Source: Clostridia bacterium (lineage in GTDB: Bacteria; Bacillota_A; Clostridia; Oscillospirales; Acutalibacteraceae). Taken from it: a DNA stretch of 7,793 nt. Every line of letters begins with the position of its first letter. Position 1 is the stretch's first letter. The position numbers and the translations under genes are program-made. Positions 1 through 6,203 of this stretch are shown piece by piece. The stretch lies in NCBI GenBank assembly GCA_017503305.1, contig JAFVTJ010000170.1, positions 1-7,793 on the forward strand. The letters run 5' to 3'. A model generated the notes under the pieces. That model worked only from the letters and a program-made list of their open reading frames with translations, did not search any database and was not told the DNA's origin.

Positions 1-886
1 AGAACCATTCGTCCTTGTAGGGAACGATTTTTTGGCATTTTTTATATTTTGAGATACCTTTTTCAAAATAGTACCAGATGTATCCGTATTTTCCAAGGGT
101 GTTTTCGCGCGAGAGCTTGCCGTTTTTAACTAACACCTTTTCATAATCGGGACCGCCCAAAGCTTTTGGAATTTCTGCGTGGTAAACGCCGTTTGCTTTT
201 TTGTCGTATTTACCCGAATTAAAAAACAGGTATTCGCCGTTGTGCTTTATAATATAATGACCGCCAACCTTGCCTTTTTTAATATAGTAAAGCTCTCCGT
301 CAACCTTAACAACACCGTTTGCCATATTGTCAAACTTGCCGTTTTTAATATAGTATTTGTAGGTGTTGTGATTAAATATTAAGGTCTTTTTTGCCCATTT
401 GCCATTTTCAATATAAAAAGTTTTACCGTTGTAGCTTATAAGCTTATTTGTGTTTTTGTTCCATTTTCCGTTTTCGATATAGAACCATTTGCCGTTCTTT
501 TTAAATAGCGTGTTTACGCTACTTTTCCACATACCGTCTTCAATATAGAACCATTTGCCCTTGTATTTTATAAGGTCGTTCGCATCAGGGTTCCAAACGC
601 CGTTTTCGTAGTAGTGCCATCTGCTGTATCCCATTTGTCGCGCGAGTGAGGTAAATGTAGGGTCCCAGATACCGTTTTGAACATAGAGATATTTATCACC
701 TTGCTGTATGCGGTTGGTTATATTATTTTTCATGCCGTATTGTAAATAGTACCATACGCCGTTTACTTCAACAACACCGTTGGCATCGTCCTGCCACACA
801 CCGTCTTTGATATAATATGTATTATAAATAAGAGTATCGTTGGTTTTTTCGCCGTTTACAAGGTAGTAATATTTACCGTCAATCCA
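1..886 (-). repeat. Tandem degenerate repeats of about 60-66 bp within the secreted protein gene
   Basis: The DNA encodes at least eleven aromatic repeats with a period of mostly 63-66 bp. Some are still alike at nucleotide level: the 17-base word ATATAGAACCATTTGCC (plus strand) occurs at 477-493 and again at 543-559, exactly 66 bp apart, and diverged copies flank these. Other units match only at protein level. This indicates stepwise duplication with at least one fairly recent or homogenised pair. Confidence 0.75.
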
Positions 887-994
887 TTTCAGTGATTCGG
901 TTTTACCGTCATCGGCCATAACAGTAACAGCACCGAGCGGAATAATGCTTAAAAGCATTACAAGCATTAACCCCAATGATAATAATTTTTTCAT
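1..994 (-). CDS. Secreted aromatic-repeat protein, cell-wall-binding-like (partial, C-terminus beyond window)
   Basis: The reading frame is open from the ATG at 992-994 to the left edge, giving 331 residues with no stop, so the 3' end is missing. The start is fixed by an AGGAGG site at 1001-1006, 6 nt upstream. Residues 1-27 form a typical signal peptide: a KK N-terminus, a Leu/Met-rich core and an AVTVMA-type cleavage site before DDG. From about residue 37 onward the protein is repeats of roughly 20-22 residues with the pattern G-K-W-[FY]-Y-I-x-[ND]-G-x-W; the clearest are at 147-156, 169-178 and 191-200, exactly 22 residues apart. This resembles the choline/cell-wall-binding repeats (CW_binding family) of Gram-positive surface proteins and glucan-binding proteins. 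I see no catalytic domain or LPXTG motif in the visible part. A role in binding the cell surface or a polysaccharide is inferred. The gene follows the LysR gene on the same strand after 63 bp. Confidence 0.85.
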   Translation of the reverse strand, partial: MKKLLSLGLMLVMLLSIIPLGAVTVMADDGKTESLKWIDGKYYYLVNGEKTNDTLIYNTYYIKDGVWQDDANGVVEVNGVWYYLQYGMKNNITNRIQQGDKYLYVQNGIWDPTFTSLARQMGYSRWHYYENGVWNPDANDLIKYKGKWFYIEDGMWKSSVNTLFKKNGKWFYIENGKWNKNTNKLISYNGKTFYIENGKWAKKTLIFNHNTYKYYIKNGKFDNMANGVVKVDGELYYIKKGKVGGHYIIKHNGEYLFFNSGKYDKKANGVYHAEIPKALGGPDYEKVLVKNGKLSRENTLGKYGYIWYYFEKGISKYKKCQKIVPYKDEWF

Positions 995-1000
995 AATTAA

Positions 1001-1025
1001 CCTCCTCAAAGATGTTCTTATTATA
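1001..1025 (-). promoter_or_regulatory. Ribosome site and possible -10 element for the secreted repeat protein
   Basis: AGGAGG (1001-1006, minus strand) lies 6 nt before the ATG. A perfect TATAAT lies at 1020-1025 on the minus strand and would give a leader of about 19 nt. No recognisable -35 hexamer exists at 16-18 bp (AAAGCC at 17 bp), and no terminator hairpin separates this gene from the LysR gene. Transcription may therefore use an activator-dependent or weak promoter, or read through from the LysR gene. Confidence 0.45.
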
Positions 1026-1057
1026 ATAACGTAAAAAAATGTGGCTTTATTGCAAAA

Positions 1058-1939
1058 TTACAGATTTTTCTTATAGTTTTTATAGCAAAAATCAAAAATT
1101 TGCTGTTTTGCAGTGCTAAAGGTTTTGTTTTTGTGGTAAATAAGGTAGGAATTTCGGGTGAATTCGTAATCGGCAACCGTGATTTTTCTAAGCCCACCCT
1201 TTGAAAGCTGACGGATAAGTAAGGCTTCGGGTAAAACGGTTACGCCAAGGTTTTGCACCGCGGCGGAGATTAAGGCTTGGTTACTTATGGATTCCATAAC
1301 AGGCGTAACGGTTATGTTTTTAAGGGCGAAAATATTGTCTAAAAACTCGCGCGATACGCTTTCGTCCTCGCGAAGCAGCAAATCATAATGGCAAAGCTCT
1401 TCTAGAGTCACAGTTTCGGGAATATTATATTTATTGCCGCAAACTGCGATAAGGTTGTTACAGTCCACAAGGCGCGAGCGAATATTCGGGTCGGAGGGCT
1501 TGCCTTGAATAAAGGCAAAATCAAGCGTGCCGTTTAAAATTTTACTTTCAATAACCGACGTTTGATTAACCGAAATCTGAATATCAATATTTTTAAAATT
1601 TTCTTTAAGTAGTCTTAAAAGGCGGGGGAGCTTTTGTTTACCAATGGTAAGGGATGAGCCGATTTTTAATAGCGGCATTTTTGAAGAGTCGCCGGCCAGT
1701 TCTTCAAATTCCTCGAAAGCTAAGACCGCCTCCTGTGCTTTAATTAAAAGCAGCTTGCCTTCATCGGTTAAAAAGAGCTTTTTATTTATGCGTTCAAACA
1801 AAATAATGTTATAATTTTTTTCAATTTCGGAGATAGTAGTACTAACGGCGGGTTGAGCTATAAACAATTCCTCTGCCGCCTTGGTCATACTCATATGCTT
1901 GCAAACGCATATAAAAACCTTTAAATGCCGAATGGTCAT
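1058..1939 (-). CDS. LysR-family transcriptional regulator
   Basis: This 293-residue protein has the usual LysR length. The N-terminal winged helix-turn-helix covers about residues 1-60, with the family pattern of a helix with MTKAAEELFIAQPAVSTTI at 18-36 followed by E-K-N-Y-N-I-I-L-F-E-R and LTDEGK (57-62). A linker helix follows (about 63-85), then the periplasmic-binding-protein-like effector domain from about residue 90 to the end. The effector is not predictable. The start at 1937-1939 is supported by AGGAGG at 1946-1951, 6 nt upstream. The gene diverges from the Na/Pi cotransporter gene; by the general habit of the family it probably controls that neighbour and itself, but this is inferred. 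Its own promoter is a perfect consensus TTGACA-N17-TATAAT, so basal expression is likely substantial unless repressed. Confidence 0.95.
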   Translation of the reverse strand: MTIRHLKVFICVCKHMSMTKAAEELFIAQPAVSTTISEIEKNYNIILFERINKKLFLTDEGKLLLIKAQEAVLAFEEFEELAGDSSKMPLLKIGSSLTIGKQKLPRLLRLLKENFKNIDIQISVNQTSVIESKILNGTLDFAFIQGKPSDPNIRSRLVDCNNLIAVCGNKYNIPETVTLEELCHYDLLLREDESVSREFLDNIFALKNITVTPVMESISNQALISAAVQNLGVTVLPEALLIRQLSKGGLRKITVADYEFTRNSYLIYHKNKTFSTAKQQIFDFCYKNYKKNL

Positions 1940-1953
1940 GGCGGGCCTCCTAT

Positions 1954-1971
1954 CATAATTATTTGATTATG
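1954..1971. promoter_or_regulatory. Perfect 6-bp inverted repeat in the lysR leader, candidate operator
   Basis: CATAAT-N6-ATTATG is a perfect dyad and contains a T-N12-A arrangement close to the T-N11-A LysR box. It lies just upstream of the LysR ribosome site (1946-1951) and downstream of the predicted LysR transcription start (about 1976), a position suited to autorepression. The AT-rich composition makes chance occurrence possible. Confidence 0.4.
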
Positions 1972-1982
1972 TATTTTATAAA

Positions 1983-2011
1983 ATTATACTATTTTACATA
2001 TAGATTGTCAA
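1983..2011 (-). promoter_or_regulatory. Consensus promoter of the LysR gene
   Basis: On the minus strand TTGACA (2006-2011) and TATAAT (1983-1988) are separated by exactly 17 nt. Both hexamers are perfect sigma-A/sigma-70 matches. Transcription would begin near 1976, giving a leader of about 37 nt. It overlaps the divergent promoter at 1993-2021. Confidence 0.8.
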
Positions 2012-2021
2012 TGGCTATAAT
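1993..2021 (+). promoter_or_regulatory. Promoter of the Na/Pi cotransporter gene
   Basis: TTTACA (1993-1998) and a perfect TATAAT (2016-2021) are separated by 17 nt. The start would be near 2028, giving a leader of about 27 nt that holds the AGGAGG ribosome site at 2041-2046. The two promoters share positions 1993-2011, so RNA polymerase cannot occupy both at once. Confidence 0.75.
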
Positions 2022-2054
2022 TGTAATGCATAAGAGAAATAGGAGGATGTAAAA

Positions 2055-3692
2055 ATGGGAACAGCAGGAATTTTAAGTTTATTAGGCGGCTTGGCGCTTT
2101 TTCTTTACGGTATGCAAATGATGAGCGGTGGCCTTGAAGAAGCGGCAGGCGACAAAATGAAAAAAATATTAGAAAAGCTTACCTCAAATCGCTTTTTAGG
2201 TGTTTTGGTTGGTGCGGTTATAACAGCGGTTATACAGTCGTCTTCGGCGACCACGGTTATGACGGTTGGCTTTGTAAATTCGGGTATGATGACTCTTAGT
2301 CAAGCGGTTTGGATTATAATGGGTGCCAACATTGGTACCACCATTACAGGTCAGTTGATCGCTTTAGATGTTGGTATGCTCGCGCCCTTGTTTGCCTTTA
2401 TCGGCGTGGCTTTAATTGTTTTCTTAAAGGCGCCCAAGGTTCATTCGTTTGGTAAAATTTTAGCCGGTCTTGGCATTTTGTTTATCGGTATGAATATGAT
2501 GAGCGGTTCTATGGCACCTTTGCGCGAATCGCAAGAATTCATAAGCCTTATGACAAAATTCTCAAATCCGCTTTTAGGTATTTTGGCAGGCGCGTTATTT
2601 ACTGCGATTATTCAGTCGTCATCGGCGTCGGTTGGTATATTGCAAGCCTTAGCCGTTGCAGGTGTTATTGATTTTAAGGCTGCCGTATTCGTGCTTTTCG
2701 GTCAAAATATCGGTACTTGTATTACTGCGGTTTTGGCTTCTATCGGCACAAACCGTGCTGCAAAGAAAACTACTGTTATTCACTTGTTATTCAACCTTAT
2801 AGGTACGGCTATTTTTACAGTTTTTTGCATTTTTGCGCCCGTTACCGATTGGGTAGCAATGTTGGCACCTGACAACGTAACTCAGCAAATTGCTAATATG
2901 CACACAATATTCAATATCGCCACAACACTTCTTTTATTGCCTGCAGGTCAATATTTGGCGCGCATAGCCGATAAGATCTTGCCCGAAAAGGCAGTAAGCG
3001 GACAAGCTTTAACTTTAAGTGCATTAAGTGACGAGTTCCGTCGCGGTGGTATAAACTTTGGCCTTACTGCCGTTCACACCAACCTTTTAAGAAAAGGTGT
3101 AGACCATATGCTCGCCCTTGCAACCGAAAATATGAACAAGGCTTATACCGCAATTCGCAAAAGAGACGTTGCTATGCTTGAAGAAATTGCCGAAACCGAA
3201 GAAGCCATTGATATTTTGAATAAGGATATTGCAAAATATATTTCTAAAATTTTGGTTCATAACAATAGCGGTCAAAACGTTTCGGATATAGAGCGCTATT
3301 TCTTAATAGCCGGCAATACCGAACGTATTGGCGACCACGCAATAAATATTGCAGGCTACACCAAGCTTTTAAAGGAAAAATCAATTGAGTTTTCGGGTTT
3401 GGCTTGCGATGAAATTGAAAAAATGCAAGCAATCACAGCGGCGGCTCTTGCCCAAGCCTTAAATGTAGAAGATGATACTGCGGCTTGGCTTAAAAAGGTT
3501 GAAAGCCTTGAAGAGCAAATTGACAATATGACCACCGAATATCGCGAAACCCACCTGGCGCGTATGCGCAAGGGCGAATGTAGCGAAGAGGCTTGTATCA
3601 TTTATTCCGAAATGCTTACCGACTTCGAGCGTATTGGTGACCATATAGTAAATATTGCAGAGGCTTATGCAAAAATAAATACTGCAGCGTAA
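2055..3692 (+). CDS. Na+/phosphate cotransporter family protein with PhoU-like tail (NptA/YjbB type)
   Basis: The 545-residue protein belongs to the Na/Pi cotransporter family (COG1283), inner-membrane proteins that move phosphate with sodium; the bacterial relative YjbB exports phosphate. The membrane half (about 1-305) is an inverted duplication: each copy has the signature QSSSA (61-65 and 187-191) and a following NIGT motif (92-95 and 218-221), with several hydrophobic helices between. The C-terminal part (about 335-545) is a helical PhoU-like domain with two copies of the metal-binding E-R-I-G-D-H motif, at 423-428 and 525-530. Length and architecture are complete for the PhoU-fused subfamily. 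The start is set by AGGAGG at 2041-2046, 8 nt upstream. It stands alone, with its own promoter and a strong terminator. Whether it imports or exports phosphate cannot be told from the sequence. Confidence 0.95.
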   Translation: MGTAGILSLLGGLALFLYGMQMMSGGLEEAAGDKMKKILEKLTSNRFLGVLVGAVITAVIQSSSATTVMTVGFVNSGMMTLSQAVWIIMGANIGTTITGQLIALDVGMLAPLFAFIGVALIVFLKAPKVHSFGKILAGLGILFIGMNMMSGSMAPLRESQEFISLMTKFSNPLLGILAGALFTAIIQSSSASVGILQALAVAGVIDFKAAVFVLFGQNIGTCITAVLASIGTNRAAKKTTVIHLLFNLIGTAIFTVFCIFAPVTDWVAMLAPDNVTQQIANMHTIFNIATTLLLLPAGQYLARIADKILPEKAVSGQALTLSALSDEFRRGGINFGLTAVHTNLLRKGVDHMLALATENMNKAYTAIRKRDVAMLEEIAETEEAIDILNKDIAKYISKILVHNNSGQNVSDIERYFLIAGNTERIGDHAINIAGYTKLLKEKSIEFSGLACDEIEKMQAITAAALAQALNVEDDTAAWLKKVESLEEQIDNMTTEYRETHLARMRKGECSEEACIIYSEMLTDFERIGDHIVNIAEAYAKINTAA

Positions 3693-3736
3693 AAGCAAAG
3701 CGGAGTGGAATAACCACTCCGCCTAAATTTTTTATT
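3693..3736. terminator. Bidirectional intrinsic terminator between convergent genes
   Basis: A 9-bp perfect GC-rich stem (GCGGAGTGG at 3700-3708, CCACTCCGC at 3714-3722) with a 5-nt AATAA loop is followed on the plus strand by CTAAATTTTTT. On the minus strand it is followed by TTTGCTTTT (3699-3691). It therefore serves both the cotransporter gene (stop 3690-3692) and the kinase gene (stop 3732-3734), and each T-tract runs into the other gene's stop codon. Confidence 0.9.
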
Positions 3737-4559
3737 TTATAAATTCGGTAATATCGCCTGTGCATTGTTCAAAGTTTACACCATAGATAGAATAGTTTGG
3801 CTCAGCCAAGGTAACGGCTATGCAGTGCTTTGTGTAATCACACGCAAAGGACACGGCTTCCTTTAAGGTTTTGCCGTTCATAAGACCGCCATAAACCGCA
3901 GAGGAGTAAATATCGCCTGTGCCGTGGAAGTCTTTAACCTCGCGTTCGGTATAATATTCGTAAACTTCGCTGCCACCGAGCAAACAAAATACACCAATTT
4001 GTGTATCACTTTTCCTAACGCCTGTAATCACAACGTCGCGTGCGCCGTTTTCGTGAAGCTGCTTGCAAAGGGAAAGCAAATAATCGTAATCGTATTCGGG
4101 TTTATATTCGGTTTCAAGCATAAATGAGGCTTCGGTAATGTTGGGGGTAATAACGTCGGCCTTAGCGCAAAGGGTTTTGGTAGCCTTAACGTAGGGCATA
4201 TCAAAACCGGTGTAAAGCTTACCGTTGTCGCCCATTGCGGGGTCAATCATAACAATGCCGTCGGCCTTTACAAATTTATCAATAATACCTTTTGTGGTTT
4301 CAATTAAGTCGACTGCACCTAAGTAGCCGGTGCAAATGCCGTCAAATTTGATTTCTTCCTTTTCCCAAGCGTCAGTAATGGGGCCGATTTCTGGGCAAAG
4401 GTTGCAAAAGGTCCAATTTTTAAATTGTGTATGGGTGGAAAGTAGTGCGGTGGGTAAAGCGCAAGCTTCAATCCCAAAAGCCGAAATAATAGGAATAGCA
4501 ACGGTTAATGAGCATTTACCTACGCAAGAAAAGTCCTGAATAGTGAGTATTTTTTTCAT
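3732..4559 (-). CDS. pdxK: Pyridoxamine/pyridoxal kinase (PdxK/PdxY-like, ribokinase superfamily)
   Basis: This 275-residue cytoplasmic kinase phosphorylates B6 vitamers at the 5' hydroxyl, a salvage route to pyridoxal phosphate. It shows the family features in order: an N-terminal strand with TIQDFSCVGKCSL (6-18), the substrate-side LPTALLSTHT (35-44), IDPAMGDNGKLY (105-116) of pyridoxal kinases, the ITPNITEA motif (137-144), and the C-terminal anion-hole signature GTGD (213-216), where Asp216 is the expected catalytic base. The length is normal for the family. The ATG at 4557-4559 has AGAAGG at 4567-4572, 7 nt upstream. The text most resembles the Firmicutes pyridoxamine kinase group. The choice between the names pdxK and pdxY is convention and cannot be settled here, and hydroxymethylpyrimidine kinase activity cannot be excluded. 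It is monocistronic, bounded by a promoter at 4590-4618 and the terminator above. Confidence 0.92.
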   Translation of the reverse strand: MKKILTIQDFSCVGKCSLTVAIPIISAFGIEACALPTALLSTHTQFKNWTFCNLCPEIGPITDAWEKEEIKFDGICTGYLGAVDLIETTKGIIDKFVKADGIVMIDPAMGDNGKLYTGFDMPYVKATKTLCAKADVITPNITEASFMLETEYKPEYDYDYLLSLCKQLHENGARDVVITGVRKSDTQIGVFCLLGGSEVYEYYTEREVKDFHGTGDIYSSAVYGGLMNGKTLKEAVSFACDYTKHCIAVTLAEPNYSIYGVNFEQCTGDITEFIK

Positions 4560-4589
4560 ATTATCGCCTTCTTAAAAAAATCTTTAAAC

Positions 4590-4618
4590 ATAATAGCACA
4601 AAACGTTTTAAAATGCAA
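4590..4618 (-). promoter_or_regulatory. Predicted extended -10 promoter of the kinase gene
   Basis: On the minus strand TATTAT (4590-4595) is preceded by TGC, giving an extended -10 (TGnTATTAT). TTGCAT (4613-4618) lies 17 nt upstream as a weak -35. The spacer contains the perfect 10-bp palindrome AAAACGTTTT (4600-4609), a possible operator. Confidence 0.55.
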
Positions 4619-4652
4619 GGTTTTTGTTAAAGGTGGTGGCTTTCGTTATACA

Positions 4653-4686
4653 ATTAAGGCACCTTCCTTACGGAAGATGCCCTAAT
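4653..4686 (-). terminator. Long GNRA-capped hairpin downstream of the flotillin gene
   Basis: Read on the minus strand, a 15-bp stem (positions 4686-4672 with 4667-4653) closes a GUAA tetraloop (4671-4668), a GNRA loop. Two of the pairs are G-U wobbles on the minus strand but would be C-A mismatches on the plus strand, so the structure belongs to minus-strand RNA. It begins 26 nt after the flotillin stop codon. The tail (UGUAUAACG after the stem) has only a weak U-tract, so it may act as a terminator, a 3'-end stabiliser, or both. Confidence 0.6.
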
Positions 4687-4712
4687 AGGTTTATCACTTT
4701 TAAATTTACAAA

Positions 4713-6173
4713 TTATTCTGCTACTGTTTCGGTAGCGGTTTCTACTATTGTGGGTGTGGCTACGGGTTCGGATACTATAGGTTCGGCTACGGCTTCGCTT
4801 ACTTCGGGAGTACCTGAAAGCTTTTGACCTAAAAGTGTGGGCAACTGCATACCTGCCATTGCAAACACTTCGTCAAGTGGGGGAACAGACTTCATCATAC
4901 CCGAAATAAAGTTTGCGGTTGAAGTTTTGCCGTCACCGTTTTGACCGCCGTCCCAAACGGTAACCTTATCAATTTTAATGTTCTTAATAGCATCAACCTG
5001 AACACGCATAAGGTCTTCAAGTTTGTCAGCAATAAGAAGCTTTAAGGCAGCGTTAGCGTCGCCGCCTGCCGATTTAACAACTTCGGCAAAACCTGCCGCC
5101 TGCTTTTTAAGGATTTCTTCCGCACCACGTGCTTCGGCTTCCATTTTAGCGTAGATAGCATCAGCTTCACCTTGGGCTTTTCTACGGATTTGTTCAGCTT
5201 CGGCTTCGGCAGCGAGCTCTAACTCACGCTTTTTAGCTTCGGCACGAACGATAACGTCAGCTTCCAAGGTTGCTTGTTCCTTATCACGTCTTGCGCGTTC
5301 AGCTGCTTGTTCGGCTGCATAGGATTCTTCCAAGGCTTTTGCGGCTTGGGTTTTTTCAGCTGTGGTTGCAATTTTAAGGGCTTCGGCTTCTTTTTCACGT
5401 AAAGCGGCGTCGGACATTGCAATCTTCATCTTGGCTTCGTTTTCACCTTCAATAGCAAGTGAATCTGCCTTAGATACTTCGATTCTTTGTTCCTTTTTAG
5501 CGTTTGCTTCACCGATAGAACCTTCTCTATCCTGTTCGGCAACGCTCTTTTTGGCATCGTTAATAGCCTTTGCAGCGGCTTCTTTACCAAGGGCTGCTAT
5601 ATAGCCCGATTCATCGCTAATGTCGGTAACGTTAACGTTGATAAGGCGAAGACCAATCTTTTTAAGTTCGGTTTCAACGTTTTCGCTTACAGCCGCTAAG
5701 AATTTGTCACGGTTGGTATTGATTTCTTCAATATCCATTGTTGCGATAATAAGACGTAGCTGACCGAAAATAATATCCTTTGAAAGCTCTTGAATTTCGG
5801 CAAGCTTTAAGCCTAAAAGGCGTTCAGCCGCATTTTGCATAACACCCGGTTCGGTAGAAATACCAACGGTAAATCTTGAAGGAACGTCAATACGGATGTT
5901 TTGCTTAGAAAGCGCGTTTCTAAGGTCAACCTGAATTGAAATGGGAGTAAGGTCCAAGTAAGCGTATGATTGGAAAACAGGAATAATAAATTCAGCGCCG
6001 CCGTGAATACACTTTGCGCTACGGTTTGAACCGTCGCCGTTTTTACCAATAGAACCGTAAACTACCATAATCTTGTCAGAAGGGCATTTTTTGTATCGTG
6101 AGCATATCCAAATTATAAAGGATACAAAAATAAGTACCGCTGCTGTGATTAAAAAGATGATTCCAGATGACAT
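4713..6173 (-). CDS. floT: Flotillin-like SPFH-domain membrane scaffold protein (FloT/YuaG type)
   Basis: This 486-residue protein is close in size to the FloT-type bacterial flotillins, which assemble into membrane-microdomain scaffolds on the cytoplasmic face. Residues 4-26 form an N-terminal membrane anchor. The SPFH/Band 7 domain covers about 30-195. A long Ala/Glu/Lys-rich coiled coil with the EA-repeat character of flotillins covers about 195-365. The C-terminal region includes KVTVWDGG (403-410) and PPLDEVFAMAGMQLP (431-445), resembling the conserved oligomerisation end. A low-complexity Val/Pro/Glu/Thr tail (455-486) follows. The ATG at 6171-6173 has GGAGGA at 6181-6186, 7 nt upstream. 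It lies 30 nt after the NfeD-like gene with no promoter or terminator between them, so both are co-transcribed; the NfeD partner distinguishes it from FloA-type proteins. Cys24 and Cys30 flank the membrane exit, with no known meaning. Confidence 0.93.
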   Translation of the reverse strand: MSSGIIFLITAAVLIFVSFIIWICSRYKKCPSDKIMVVYGSIGKNGDGSNRSAKCIHGGAEFIIPVFQSYAYLDLTPISIQVDLRNALSKQNIRIDVPSRFTVGISTEPGVMQNAAERLLGLKLAEIQELSKDIIFGQLRLIIATMDIEEINTNRDKFLAAVSENVETELKKIGLRLINVNVTDISDESGYIAALGKEAAAKAINDAKKSVAEQDREGSIGEANAKKEQRIEVSKADSLAIEGENEAKMKIAMSDAALREKEAEALKIATTAEKTQAAKALEESYAAEQAAERARRDKEQATLEADVIVRAEAKKRELELAAEAEAEQIRRKAQGEADAIYAKMEAEARGAEEILKKQAAGFAEVVKSAGGDANAALKLLIADKLEDLMRVQVDAIKNIKIDKVTVWDGGQNGDGKTSTANFISGMMKSVPPLDEVFAMAGMQLPTLLGQKLSGTPEVSEAVAEPIVSEPVATPTIVETATETVAE

Positions 6174-6203
6174 AAATTTTTCCTCCGTTTTTTTAATATT
6201 TTT

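Noticed and set aside
179..382. 67-codon plus-strand open frame
   Set aside because: It is antisense to the well-supported secreted repeat gene, has no ribosome site, and its Val/Phe/Asn-rich content mirrors the repeat codons of the other strand.
1993..2010. TTTACA-N6-TTGTCA as a possible PhoP box upstream of the Na/Pi gene
   Set aside because: The second hexamer fits the Bacillus PhoP consensus poorly, only two units are seen, and both hexamers are better explained as -35 elements of the two divergent promoters.
4560..4712. Riboswitch or small RNA between the flotillin and kinase genes
   Set aside because: The only structure is the hairpin at 4653-4686, which lies upstream of the kinase promoter rather than in its leader; the kinase leader itself is too short for a known riboswitch.
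5362..5699. Plus-strand open frames opposite the flotillin coiled coil
   Set aside because: They arise from the repetitive Ala/Glu/Lys codons of the flotillin gene read backwards; there is no start signal or recognisable protein.
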